Assembly (NCBI RefSeq): GCF_040954835.1
Contig: NC_090698.1
Location: forward strand, 74,444,284-74,508,283
Reading direction: 5' to 3'
DNA from: Lepisosteus oculatus
Taxonomy: Eukaryota; Chordata; Actinopteri; Semionotiformes; Lepisosteidae
Length of the DNA: 64,000 bases
Of the stretch, positions 24,101 through 30,704 are shown piece by piece. Both the position numbers and the translations under genes were made by a program. Under the pieces are notes generated by a model that saw only the letters and a list, made by a program, of their open reading frames with translations, was not told where the DNA came from and did not search any database. Position 1 is the stretch's first letter. Each line of letters starts with the position of its first letter.

Positions 24101-27100
24101 TGGCAGCACCCCAGCACCCCAGCGTTCCCACGGCCACTCCTGTCACCGCCAGCGTGGAACCGGGGGATCGGCCGAGTAACACCCCAAAACATGTCATTCC
24201 AGGAGAAGACGATCGTTGAAGAGAACGTGGCGAAGCTGGGAGAGAGGGACGACACTCTGCCGCCGGAATACCGCCTTGCGGCTCAGGTATCCGACTGGCG
24301 CGCCGGGAGGATGTCATTCCCTGTTGAAAAGCAGCAGGAATGTTTTCAATGGAATGGGTTTTTTTTTCAGGAAGGGAAAAGCGCCGGAGCCTCAGGTGCT
24401 GGAGAGAAACCCAAAGAGGTGAGAGAGCCGCCCGTCTCGGAGCAGGTGTTTTTATACCATCCGGGTGTTGTCAGCCTGAAGCGCCCACACGGGAGGGGAC
24501 CCCTCCAGCCCCCAGTGACCCCGCCGCTCGCGTCTCGTCTTTGCAGAAACCGATGGGCGACACGGCGGCCATCGACGCTCTGGCTGGCGATTTCGTTCCC
24601 TCGGCAGACGCTGGCAAACCCGCTGTCACGCCCAGAGACCAGCCTGCAGCGCCCCCTGCTGGCCAGACAGCTGCCTCTGCAGCACCAGTGGTCCAGTCTG
24701 CTGCAGCTCCCTCTGCACCCAAGCCAGGAACCAAGGAGGTACTGGGAGGGCGTCCTGACGTCACTGCTGGGGTGGGCTGTCGCACTGGGGCCAGGCTGGT
24801 GGCATGAGCAGGTTCTCGCAGGGGATTCTGGTCCTCCTGGCAGAGGCAGGATCGGGACTCTTACTGCAGCGCTGGGGAAAAGAGGCGCAGTCAGGTCAGA
24901 GGTGCGCCTGGGCTTTCGGAGATCAGCGAGCGAGGGCGTGCGATATGAGTCTCACAAGCAGGGAGCTGTGTCAGCATGTCCTGGGTCCTGGGCAGATTAA
25001 CGGGGGTTTCGATATCCTTGTCCTGTCTGCTGTCTCAGGGGGTTAATGAGGCTGGATGCGTTTTGGGGCAATAGAACTTACTTTCTGGAGATGTGTGGGA
25101 TTCGAAATAGCCCAGGTGCTGGAGTAACTGATCCAGGTTCCTGTTGTTTCAGGACAAGGCAGGAAAACCAGAAGAGAAGCCAAAGGTAATTTTTGTCTCC
25201 TTAAAAATACCTGATCAGTGCAGATCTCCTCCATACTCCCAGGAGTGAGGAGATCCTCATGTGATCGAAGAGGAGACCTGCAAAGATCTCATCACCTGTT
25301 GATCTCTTTGAAGGTGTAGCTTTTTACTCCCTGAAGCGTCAGATGAAAACAAAGACTTCTAAATGAAAAGACGTCCTTAATTTCTGGCAGTGTCTTGTCC
25401 TCTGTACAGAAATGCGGTTTGACTCTTAAGGATGAAGCTACAATTAACTGTCAGTGCTGAGGCCAGAATTCCTGAGCGCCATTTAGGCATAATGTTTCGA
25501 GTGTACACTTGGAATACGCTCTGAGCAGCAGCTCTGCGGTCAGTAATCAGGGAGAAAAATACTTGAGGTCTGCTGGGCTGTGAGTCCCAGCGATTGACTG
25601 CCTGTCGCTTGCCTTGCAGAAGCCAGAGGATGCCGCCGACGCCGCCAACGTGGGGGTCAAAGGTCAGCCTGCAGCCCCGAAACCCCAGCCACCTGCCGCC
25701 CCCGCAGACAAGGCCGCGCAGCCCGCGCAGGTAGGTGCAGCCCTGCGCAGTTCGCCTCCCGGGCTCGTCAGCAGCTGGAGTGTGATTAGTTTGTGCTCAC
25801 TCGCCCTGCAGTCACGCCATTTCAAGACCGTCTCCTTTCCACACTGCAAACCCCAGGACCCCCCCCCGAGTCCTGCCTCTGACGGCTCTGCTCCACACAG
25901 AGCTGGGCAGGTCTCGGAGCCGGAGTCCGCACCGCTTGCACATGCAAGAACCCAGCTCACTGGCTCTCTGTGGAGAGAAATGTTCTCCTCTCGAAGGAAA
26001 TGAACCTCATGTTGCTGTGGCTGGAAAAGTGGGTTGTTGTGCAGTATTGTGTGAATCAGAAGTCATTGCTGGGACACTGAATTTGCTCTGAATTTTTTTC
26101 CATTATATATTTTATTTATTTTGTCCATCAAGAAACTGGCCTAACACTTCCTGTACCTGGGCTGCTCAGAAAAACAAGATAGATATAGATGGTCTGTGAC
26201 ACAACCACACTCCTACTTATAGGCAACATTTGCATTAAACAGATATTGAGGGAACACACATGCTGAAGTGAAAGCAGGTTTGACCTCATGAAGAGGGTCA
26301 TAACTGTTTTTGTATGAACTCACAAGAAGAGGCCATTCAGCCCATCCAGAGATCATTGGATGCTACGAGCAGCTATGCAGCAAGGATCTCATCCAGCTGT
26401 TTCTTGAAAGAAACCAGGGTATTGGCTTCAACTACATGGCTTTGTAGCTGTTCCACACTCCCACCACCCTTTGTGTGAAGAAGTGCCACCTGTTCCATAT
26501 AGGTTCCACTTGTGCCCACTGGTCCATGTTCAAGTGTTGATCCTGAAGACATCCAGTCAATACATTCCAGGATTTTGAAGGCTTTTGTATCAGGTTCCCT
26601 CGTAGTCTTCTGTTCCTGACTAAAGAGGTTTAGTTCTTTCAGCCTGTCAGTGTAGGGATATATCTGGTTGCTCTTTTTTCAACAGATTCCAGAGCAGCAG
26701 TGTATTTTTTGTAGTGCAGTGACCAAAATTGTGCAAATATTCAACATGAGCTAGCTACAGAAAGGTTACAGGGACACATGATTTCAACTGGCATAACCTG
26801 GTCATGTCATGACTGATAGCGGTCTTGAAAATCTCATTATTATGTAGTCTAGCTTTGATGATTTAATCTTTGGCATCTGCTTGTCACAAATTCTGTTTTT
26901 TCTATAATAAAGTTAAGTAGGTATTGGTGCGATTTAAAATTTTAGCTTAACAGTGTTGTTTTTGTTTTTCTGTAATATAGCGTGAACAGACAGTAACACT
27001 TATTCATGTTTTAATTACAAAAGTGTAACTAGTCAGCTGGTTTTATCTCAGTGTTTTTTATAGGAAACAACTTGCCCATTTCATCTTGCCTTCATCTTAT

Positions 27101-27347
27101 TAATTAGTAGACAGAGAGAGTTTAATTATTCCTCCTGAAGCCTTTTTTTTCTACTGCTGACTTGCATTCTCTGAATTACTGCTGGAAGATGGAAGAGGAG
27201 CCATTAATTACTCTTCTCACACTCTGTGATGTCTTCCCCTGCTGCACTGTAGGGCCATGTAACCCCTCCCTGATCAGTCCTTTTCTCCAGCAGGCAAAGG
27301 GCAAGCCGACAGCCAGCACTGATGCCAAGAAGACAAGTAAAAGCTAA
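9100..27347 (+). CDS. Calpastatin (calpain inhibitor), 5'-partial, spliced gene
   Basis: Calpastatin is the endogenous cytosolic inhibitor of calcium-activated calpains; each A-B-C repeat clamps one calpain. In-window exons: 9100-9168, 11362-11478, 12781-12840, 13727-13834, 14374-14457, 14547-14588, 16180-16293, 16835-16948, 17040-17117, 17356-17418, 17539-17643, 17821-17904, 17994-18035, 19629-19742, 20284-20397, 20489-20566, 20805-20867, 20988-21092, 21270-21353, 21443-21484, 23081-23194, 23328-23441, 23943-24047, 24203-24286, 24371-24418, 24547-24738, 25153-25185, 25620-25730 and 27294-27347. All are multiples of three in phase 0 with AG/GT borders, giving about 844 codons to a TAA stop. 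Diagnostic motifs are the A helix (DALxxLxxTL), the B inhibitory loop (GEREDTLPPEYR, matching the family GxxxxTIPPxYR) and the C helix (DALAGDF). The first exons are missing. The protein is longer than typical vertebrate calpastatin (about 700 residues) because of an internal tandem duplication. Identification is firm; some small exons could be alternative. Confidence 0.93.
11362..11478 (+). CDS. CAST exon, L-domain segment
   Basis: 39 codons, KAPPSPAK to KEPPK. It is Ala/Lys/Pro-rich and low-complexity, with acceptor 'catctcgtag' and donor 'gtaggc'. The GC-rich codon run (PAAAAASKGK) is typical of the disordered L domain. Confidence 0.8.
12781..12840 (+). CDS. CAST exon, L-domain segment
   Basis: 20 codons, PAVEKAAVSA to GVGSAE, with acceptor 'tgtcttgcag' and donor 'gtaggt'. 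It has no recognisable motif and is supported by splice sites, phase and context. Confidence 0.65.
13727..13834 (+). CDS. CAST exon, repeat 1 subdomain A
   Basis: 36 codons starting AKKHAADPFDALAGTLPP and ending FTGPEVQE. FDALAGTL is the amphipathic A helix that binds the calpain large subunit's penta-EF-hand. TGPEV is a conserved sequence after the first A helix in vertebrate calpastatins. Acceptor 'ccttgcag', donor 'gtaggt'. Confidence 0.9.
14014..14052 (+). CDS. Possible small CAST exon between A and B of repeat 1
   Basis: A 39-bp phase-0 segment (RDVPADSLDTTPE) lies between 'atcctacag' and 'gtaaat'. Mammalian calpastatins have a short linker at this place. Length and phase fit, but the donor is ordinary and there is no sequence similarity I can assert. 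Confidence 0.35.
14374..14457 (+). CDS. CAST exon, repeat 1 subdomain B
   Basis: 28 codons; contains VGEREDTLPPEYRL, the inhibitory loop that sits across the calpain active site. The first 13 bases (encoding KTVT) are unique to this copy. From about 14387 on the sequence is near-identical to 17834 and 21283, so a duplication breakpoint falls inside this exon. Confidence 0.95.
14547..14588 (+). CDS. CAST linker exon (repeat 1, B to C)
   Basis: 14 codons GKGTPAPKKEEKPE, with acceptor 'cttcgccag' and donor 'gtgtgt'. It is a flexible charged linker. The identical exon recurs at 17994 and 21443. Confidence 0.85.
14718..15960 (-). mobile_element. LINE-2-clade retrotransposon, 5'-truncated, copy 1
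   Basis: The - strand encodes the last third of a LINE-2-type reverse transcriptase: [18 protein letters not shown], a degenerate YPDDTQIY catalytic box (elsewhere YADDTQIY), [16 protein letters not shown], and a C-terminal [20 protein letters not shown] block. Frameshifts split the frame, so it is inactive. It lies in a CAST intron, antisense to the gene, and is repeated with the duplicated unit. Confidence 0.9.
16180..16293 (+). CDS. CAST exon, repeat 1 subdomain C
   Basis: 38 codons; KPIDEAAALDALSGDF is the C helix that binds the calpain small-subunit EF-hand domain. A proline-rich tail ending KPPQPPLQ follows. Donor 'gtaggc'. It differs from the copy at 19629 by one silent GCA/GCG change that I could see. 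Confidence 0.93.
16490..16560 (+). repeat. Short retroelement 3'-end fragment
   Basis: The 'aagtgctttgggatcctttc' sequence followed by 'gtgtaaatataaggaattatt' is the common fish LINE/SINE terminal motif. It is duplicated at about 19939-20009 with the segmental unit and is absent after copy 3. Confidence 0.4.
16835..16948 (+). CDS. CAST exon, second C-type subdomain (C') of repeat 1
   Basis: 38 codons; KAKEDTAALDALAGDF starts a second C-like helix, with the same proline-rich tail as the exon at 16180. An earlier exon duplication therefore doubled subdomain C. Acceptor 'ctctgggcag', donor 'gtaggc'. Confidence 0.92.
17040..17117 (+). CDS. CAST linker exon
   Basis: 26 codons, KSDGKPAAGADR to KKAKAEQ, after 'ctcttctag' and before 'gtagag'. 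Lys/Ala/Pro-rich inter-repeat linker. Confidence 0.88.
17356..17418 (+). CDS. CAST linker exon
   Basis: 21 codons, KGAGVASSPK to KPKTEE. Acceptor 'tgtgttcag', donor 'gtgagc'. It resembles the preceding linker (SP-PPADKK), suggesting another old exon duplication. Confidence 0.88.
17539..17643 (+). CDS. CAST exon, repeat 2 subdomain A
   Basis: 35 codons; MSLDALSALGDTLAAPEP is a classic A helix, followed by a proline-rich stretch ending PKDIVT. Acceptor 'ccttctcag', donor 'gtaggc'. Confidence 0.95.
17821..17904 (+). CDS. CAST exon, repeat 2 subdomain B
   Basis: 28 codons; EKIKAEKGVRVGERED followed by TLPPEYRLKEET, the calpain active-site blocking loop. Copies 1 and 2 of the duplication meet at about 17834 inside this exon. 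Confidence 0.95.
17994..18035 (+). CDS. CAST linker exon (repeat 2, B to C)
   Basis: Same 14 codons as at 14547 (GKGTPAPKKEEKPE), donor 'gtgtgt'. Confidence 0.85.
18165..19409 (-). mobile_element. LINE-2-clade retrotransposon, 5'-truncated, copy 2
   Basis: Near-identical to the element at 14718-15960 at the same place in the duplicated unit. Here the C-terminal RT part reads through 201 codons and the catalytic box is intact (YADDTQIY). It was inserted before the segmental duplication and copied along with it. Confidence 0.9.
19629..19742 (+). CDS. CAST exon, repeat 2 subdomain C
   Basis: 38 codons, same protein as 16180-16293 (KPIDEAAALDALSGDF helix and proline-rich tail). Acceptor 'tgtgtgcag', donor 'gtaggc'. 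Confidence 0.93.
20284..20397 (+). CDS. CAST exon, second C-type subdomain (C') of repeat 2
   Basis: 38 codons, same sequence as 16835-16948 as far as I can see. Acceptor 'ctctgggcag', donor 'gtaggc'. Confidence 0.92.
20489..20566 (+). CDS. CAST linker exon
   Basis: 26 codons, same protein as 17040-17117. One silent AAG/AAA difference was noticed. Confidence 0.88.
20805..20867 (+). CDS. CAST linker exon
   Basis: 21 codons, same protein as 17356-17418. One silent GCC/GCG difference was noticed. Confidence 0.88.
20988..21092 (+). CDS. CAST exon, repeat 3 subdomain A
   Basis: 35 codons, same as 17539-17643 (MSLDALSALGDTLAAPEP). Acceptor 'ccttctcag', donor 'gtaggc'. Confidence 0.94.
21270..21353 (+). 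CDS. CAST exon, repeat 3 subdomain B
   Basis: 28 codons, same as 17821-17904, with the TLPPEYR inhibitory loop. Copy 3 of the duplication begins inside it. Confidence 0.95.
21443..21484 (+). CDS. CAST linker exon (repeat 3, B to C)
   Basis: Third copy of the GKGTPAPKKEEKPE exon. Acceptor 'cttcgccag', donor 'gtgtgt'. Confidence 0.85.
21613..22860 (-). mobile_element. LINE-2-clade retrotransposon, 5'-truncated, copy 3
   Basis: Third copy of the LINE-2 in the CAST unit, with the 3' end facing the low coordinate. It encodes YADDTQIY and a C-terminal RT stretch of about 202 codons. Small indels (for example in an A-run near 22340) differ from copies 1 and 2. Confidence 0.9.
23081..23194 (+). CDS. 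CAST exon, repeat 3 subdomain C
   Basis: 38 codons, same protein as 16180 and 19629. The shared sequence continues only about 21 bp past its donor, so the third duplicated copy ends at about 23215. Confidence 0.93.
23328..23441 (+). CDS. CAST exon, second C-type subdomain (C') of repeat 3, diverged
   Basis: 38 codons; SPLDDTAALDALAGDF then CPAAAPSVQAAAG. It has the same length and helix as the C' exons at 16835 and 20284, but a different start and tail. It is thus an older paralogue outside the recent duplication. Acceptor 'gtctctgcag', donor 'gtcagt'. Confidence 0.9.
23943..24047 (+). CDS. CAST exon, repeat 4 subdomain A
   Basis: 35 codons; TTQALDALSDTLLADTPAPE is the A helix and linker. 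Acceptor 'cgtccccag', donor 'gtgaga'. Confidence 0.94.
24203..24286 (+). CDS. CAST exon, repeat 4 subdomain B
   Basis: 28 codons, EKTIVEENVAKLGERD followed by TLPPEYRLAAQ. The LGERDDTLPPEYR form is closest to the family consensus. Acceptor 'tcattccag', donor 'gtatcc'. Confidence 0.96.
24371..24418 (+). CDS. CAST linker exon (repeat 4)
   Basis: 16 codons EGKSAGASGAGEKPKE after a run of T ending in CAG; donor 'gtgaga'. Confidence 0.85.
24547..24738 (+). CDS. CAST exon, repeat 4 subdomain C with long Ala/Pro tail
   Basis: 64 codons; KPMGDTAAIDALAGDFVPS is the C helix, followed by an Ala/Pro/Gln-rich tail ending KPGTKE. It is the only C exon that has no C' partner. Acceptor 'ctttgcag', donor 'gtactg'. 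Confidence 0.93.
25153..25185 (+). CDS. CAST C-terminal linker exon
   Basis: 11 codons DKAGKPEEKPK. Acceptor 'gttgtttcag', donor 'gtaatt'. A small exon supported by phase and composition. Confidence 0.75.
25620..25730 (+). CDS. CAST C-terminal exon
   Basis: 37 codons, KPEDAADAANVG to AAQPAQ, Ala/Pro/Lys-rich. Acceptor 'gccttgcag', donor 'gtaggt'. Confidence 0.85.
25731..27293 (+). other. Last CAST coding intron
   Basis: A 1.56-kb intron. It contains an antisense CR1-like fragment at 26290-26720 and otherwise AT-rich sequence with no recognisable gene. Confidence 0.7.
26290..26720 (-). repeat. CR1/L2-like LINE 3' fragment
   Basis: The - strand gives the VWNxLP-like block ('gtggaacagctacaaagc') and the downstream 'tgaatggcctcttcttgtga' tail typical of this family in the window. 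Decayed. Confidence 0.6.
27294..27347 (+). CDS. CAST terminal coding exon
   Basis: 17 codons plus TAA: AKGKPTASTDAKKTSKS. The acceptor is a tandem NAGNAG site ('ccagcag' at 27287-27293), so the exon may start at 27291 with one extra Gln, or at 27294. Both keep frame. The lysine-rich end resembles other calpastatin C termini. Confidence 0.85.
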   Translation, partial: AKGKPTASTDAKKTSKS

Positions 27348-27910
27348 GGGCTTGTGAGGTAGGACACGGACGAACACGTTTGAAGCATGGAGCTGTTTGA
27401 TTTACAGGGCGAGGATACTCTGGAAAGACCCGAGCTCCTGTTTGGAGATTTTCTGAAATTAGAAAATTGTGCAGGCTGCTCATGTTCCTTATCCTCAGTG
27501 TCCCCTTTCCCTAAAGAAAATGCGTGTCAGAGGTTTTGAAATTGCTTATAACAGGTTTCATTTTCCTTGCCTGATTGTGAGATTAAAATCAAAGCAGGTT
27601 GATCAGATCTGTGGTGCTCATCTCTTCCTGTCTTTGTTCTTCCAGGTGCAAAGGACATTTCTCCTCGTCTTCCTCTCGCTGGTGCTGGGAGTCCAGCTCC
27701 TGGCACAGACTTGCTGTACCAAATGGTTATTTAGGGTAACAAAACTGTGTTCTTTGCCTTTCCTGCACGTTTTCAAACATGAAAGATTGTATTAAATTTC
27801 TTGTGCCTTTACATGCAGTTGATCCAGCGGAATTGTTTGTTAAATGTTAAGAAGATGTGTGCTGTGTCCCCTTCTGCTCTGCTGCCAGCAGGAGTGCTGA
27901 GTGCTGTCCA

Positions 27911-28125
27911 GACGCGCTGGCCATGCTTTCCTCTTGTGCTGTGCCAGATAGACGCACTGGCCATGCTTTCCTCTTGCGCTGTGCCAGATAGACGCACTGG
28001 CCATGCTTTCCTCTTGCGCTGTGCCAGATAGACGCACTGGCCATGCTTTCCTCTTGCTCTGTGCCAGATAGACGCACTGGCCATGCTTTGCTTTCCTCTT
28101 GCGCTGTGCCAGATAGACGCACGAC
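27911..28125 (+). repeat. 40-bp minisatellite, about five copies
   Basis: The unit starting 'gacgcactggccatgctttc' recurs at 27911, 27951, 27991, 28031 and 28071. The last unit has a small internal duplication ('gctttgctttc'). The ORFs here on either strand are repeat artefacts. Confidence 0.95.
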
Positions 28126-28308
28126 ATGAGAGCCACAAGTCCTCCTGGGATAGGTGCCCGTTGTGCTCATCACAATCCTCACTTCACATCCTAGTTGAAC
28201 CTGAACTTTTCTGAGTTCTGCTGCTGTAAAGCGCAGGGCTGAAAGAGAATGTAATTTTCAATACTGCATCGCCACTAGTCAGCACATGATTCATCTCGCC
28301 TGGTATCC

Positions 28309-28314
28309 AATAAA
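28309..28314 (+). terminator. Candidate CAST poly(A) signal (proximal)
   Basis: AATAAA about 960 bp after the CAST stop. Confidence 0.4.
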
Positions 28315-29287
28315 CCCGCTGGACGTCATTCAGGTGTGAGCTATCGATTCCTGCCTTGGGTTATTCTTGTACGCAGCACTTGCTGAGGTCCTGTCCTGTC
28401 TCAGCCTGTCCGTTGGAGGGCAGTGCTGTAGAGCAGTAGCACCAGTGCCTCTGGACAGCACTGTCCAGTGTCCACAGGGACTGTCAGGGTGACGCTGTAG
28501 CCAGCATCAGAGTTTTTCTTCCAGCAATAGTTCAGGGCTGAACTTGTCAGCCTGTACTGGCAAACGCAGCTGTCCAATCAAGACATCAGGGCACTGCTCT
28601 TCGATGTCCTGACTCAGGGAGGGATTGGATCTGACCCCGGTGTCCATCTGGGGACCCCCTCCTGTGGAGCAATGTGTCACACCCCCCTGTTTTTAAAAGA
28701 GAGGCTTATCCATGCACTCTCACTCCCAACTCTGCCCATGAACAGTCACTGGCGCGGGTGTTACTGTAGTGAAGTTTTACTTCCAGTAGGGTTTCTGAGG
28801 TGAACGTTGGGTTTTTAATCTTTAGACGTTCGATATCTATTCCAAAAACATCAGGAAGGCCTGCCCCCCACCTCCCATCGCCAGAATACTGAAACTAAAA
28901 AGCTGATTTTTCAGTCCTACATCAACAGTAAACAAAGACAGGCTGAGGGACTTTCCAGACTCTGTTGTGAGTCCCGGTGAACAGGCGTCAGGGTGTTCCC
29001 AGTTCGACTCCAGTGGCACAGCAGAAGGGAGGTTCCCTTCACACGGAGCAGGTTGTGGCTCACCGTGGTGAGCAGCTGCACAGTGCCTGTATGTTTACAG
29101 TTGCAAACACTTTGCTCAGACCCCTGTGGGACGTTTTGTTAGACTTGTTTCAGGGGGAAAAATATCATTGGAAAAAACTGCACTACATTGTATAAAATAT
29201 TATAGAAACTGCTTTCTGTTTTTATTTTATGGCTTTTGGGTACTTTAATAATTGACAAGAAAATTGTAAGTGTTGTAAGTGAGACAA

Positions 29288-29293
29288 AATAAA
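29288..29293 (+). terminator. Candidate CAST poly(A) signal (distal)
   Basis: AATAAA followed within 30 bp by a TG-rich stretch ('gtaatgttggtgcc'), a plausible downstream element. It lies about 1.94 kb after the stop and before the NAIP end on the other strand. Confidence 0.5.
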
Positions 29294-29621
29294 AGGAATA
29301 GAAATGTAATGTTGGTGCCATTTTCTTTTAAAAAACGAAAACGTTGGGTGATGAAGTCAGAGCGTCAGGCAATACCATCAGTAGACTGCTGGCGATTCTG
29401 AGCACAAAGAGTTGTGAAAGTATACAAATTACACGCTTTGGGGAACAAATAGACTGAGCTACTTCAAAGAGAAAAGAGATCTGTGATGCTGTTGGTTTCC
29501 TGGGCACCTGTAGAAGCTGACACTAGCTCCACTGCCTTGGCTTTCAGCACCACTTCAGTTTAATAATGAAGTTATCGCTGAAGTGTCCATTCCTAAAGCA
29601 TCTTAAGGTGAACAATCTGAC

Positions 29622-29882
29622 CCATGGGGGCTCTGTGGCTGAGGATCTGCGCCTGTGGCTGGAAGGTTGCCGGTTTGTATCCTGCGGCCGGCAGAGGAAT
29701 CCTACTCTGTTGGGCCCCTGAGCAAGGCCCTTCACCCCACCTGCTCCAGGGGCGCTGTACAATGGCTGCCCCTGCGCTCTGAACCCCAGCTTCTGTCTGT
29801 GTGTCTCATGGAGAGCAAGCTGGGGTATTTGAAAAGACGAATTCCTCATACGAGGAATTGTATAGGGCTAATAAAGTGATCT
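29622..29882 (+). repeat. tRNA-derived SINE
   Basis: The tRNA-like head 'ggggctctgtggctgaggat' has a B-box-like 'ggtttgtatcc'. A unique body and an end reading 'gctaataaagtgatct' follow. A second, better preserved copy is at 51573-51822. Confidence 0.85.
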
Positions 29883-29952
29883 AATTTACTTACTTATTCA
29901 CAGATATAATTCACTTAAATTCACAGAGTGGGCAGGTGCCCAGAGCTCACAA

Positions 29953-29958
29953 TTTATT
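29953..29958 (-). terminator. Candidate NAIP poly(A) signal
   Basis: TTTATT on the + strand is AATAAA on the - strand, 373 nt after the NAIP stop codon. A V-SINE-like fragment (30013-30152) lies in the predicted 3' UTR. Confidence 0.45.
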
Positions 29959-30012
29959 GTATAACACTCAAAAAAGAGTTTCAACATAAAAATCTCATTT
30001 GTCTGTACGATA

Positions 30013-30152
30013 AGATGAGCGGGCGGCACAGTGGTACGGTGGCCTTGCAGTCTGGATCCCTGGGTTCAATTCCGGACCTGGGATGCTGTATGTGTGGAGT
30101 TTGCACGTTCCCCCTGCGTGCTCCCGGTTTCCTCCCACAGTCCAAAGCCCTG
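30013..30152 (+). repeat. V-SINE-like tRNA-derived SINE fragment
   Basis: 'gggcggcacagtggtacggt' is the head and 'tgtgtggagtttgcacgttc' the conserved core, ending at 'cccacagtccaaa'. It sits antisense in the NAIP 3' UTR. Confidence 0.85.
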
Positions 30153-30330
30153 AAGGTGAAAGACGAGCGAGATTGTTCTCTTGTCTTCTCACGCCGTGCA
30201 TCATGGGAATTCTGTTGCAAGACGAATGGCCGCTCTCCGCTCATAAACTTCTTTTCTATAAAACCGGTTCCCCGGGGCCCCTCCTCGTCGTTACTGTGAC
30301 CTGGGAGCCCGACTGCCCCGGCCGGCTGCC

Positions 30331-30704
30331 CTACTCCGCCTCCGCCTGCACGAGTGGTGCAAAAGGGAGCGCCCACTGCCAGCTGATGTTCAGACACTTG
30401 GCCTGGGGGTGCCGCGCCTTCATCTGGTCAAACATGGCGAAGTCCTGGGCGTCCAGCAGCCAGCCGTACATGACGATGGTCGTCAGGGCGGGCAGCCTGG
30501 CCACGCACTGCACGAAGGCCCTGACCGTGGAGGCGTGGGGCTTCAGGCTGCTGCTGTAGAGCCGGGACATGTGGAGCGCCTTCAGTCTGGGCACGCGGTC
30601 CAGCCCCAGGAAGAAGCCCCTCCAGCCCGCGTCCGTGACGTGGTGGTTGACATTGAGGTCCAGCGTCTCGATGGCTTGGAGGTGTCCTTCGCTTGCGCAG
30701 TTCG
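30331..30704 (-). CDS. NAIP exon, C-terminal LRRs and stop
   Basis: 124 codons including the stop, after acceptor 'ttattttag'. It has LRR segments ([31 protein letters not shown]) and a conserved end, [18 protein letters not shown] to [10 protein letters not shown]. Confidence 0.95.

Larger units (their letters stand above)
27348..29300 (+). other. Probable CAST 3' UTR
   Basis: There is no ORF support after the stop. The stretch contains a 40-bp minisatellite (27911-28125) and two poly(A) signals, at 28309 and 29288. Whether it is one continuous UTR or contains an intron cannot be told from sequence. Confidence 0.5.

Noticed and set aside
23795..25000. 401-codon + strand ORF
   Set aside because: It runs through introns and reads the calpastatin exons at 23943, 24203 and 24547 in the wrong frame.
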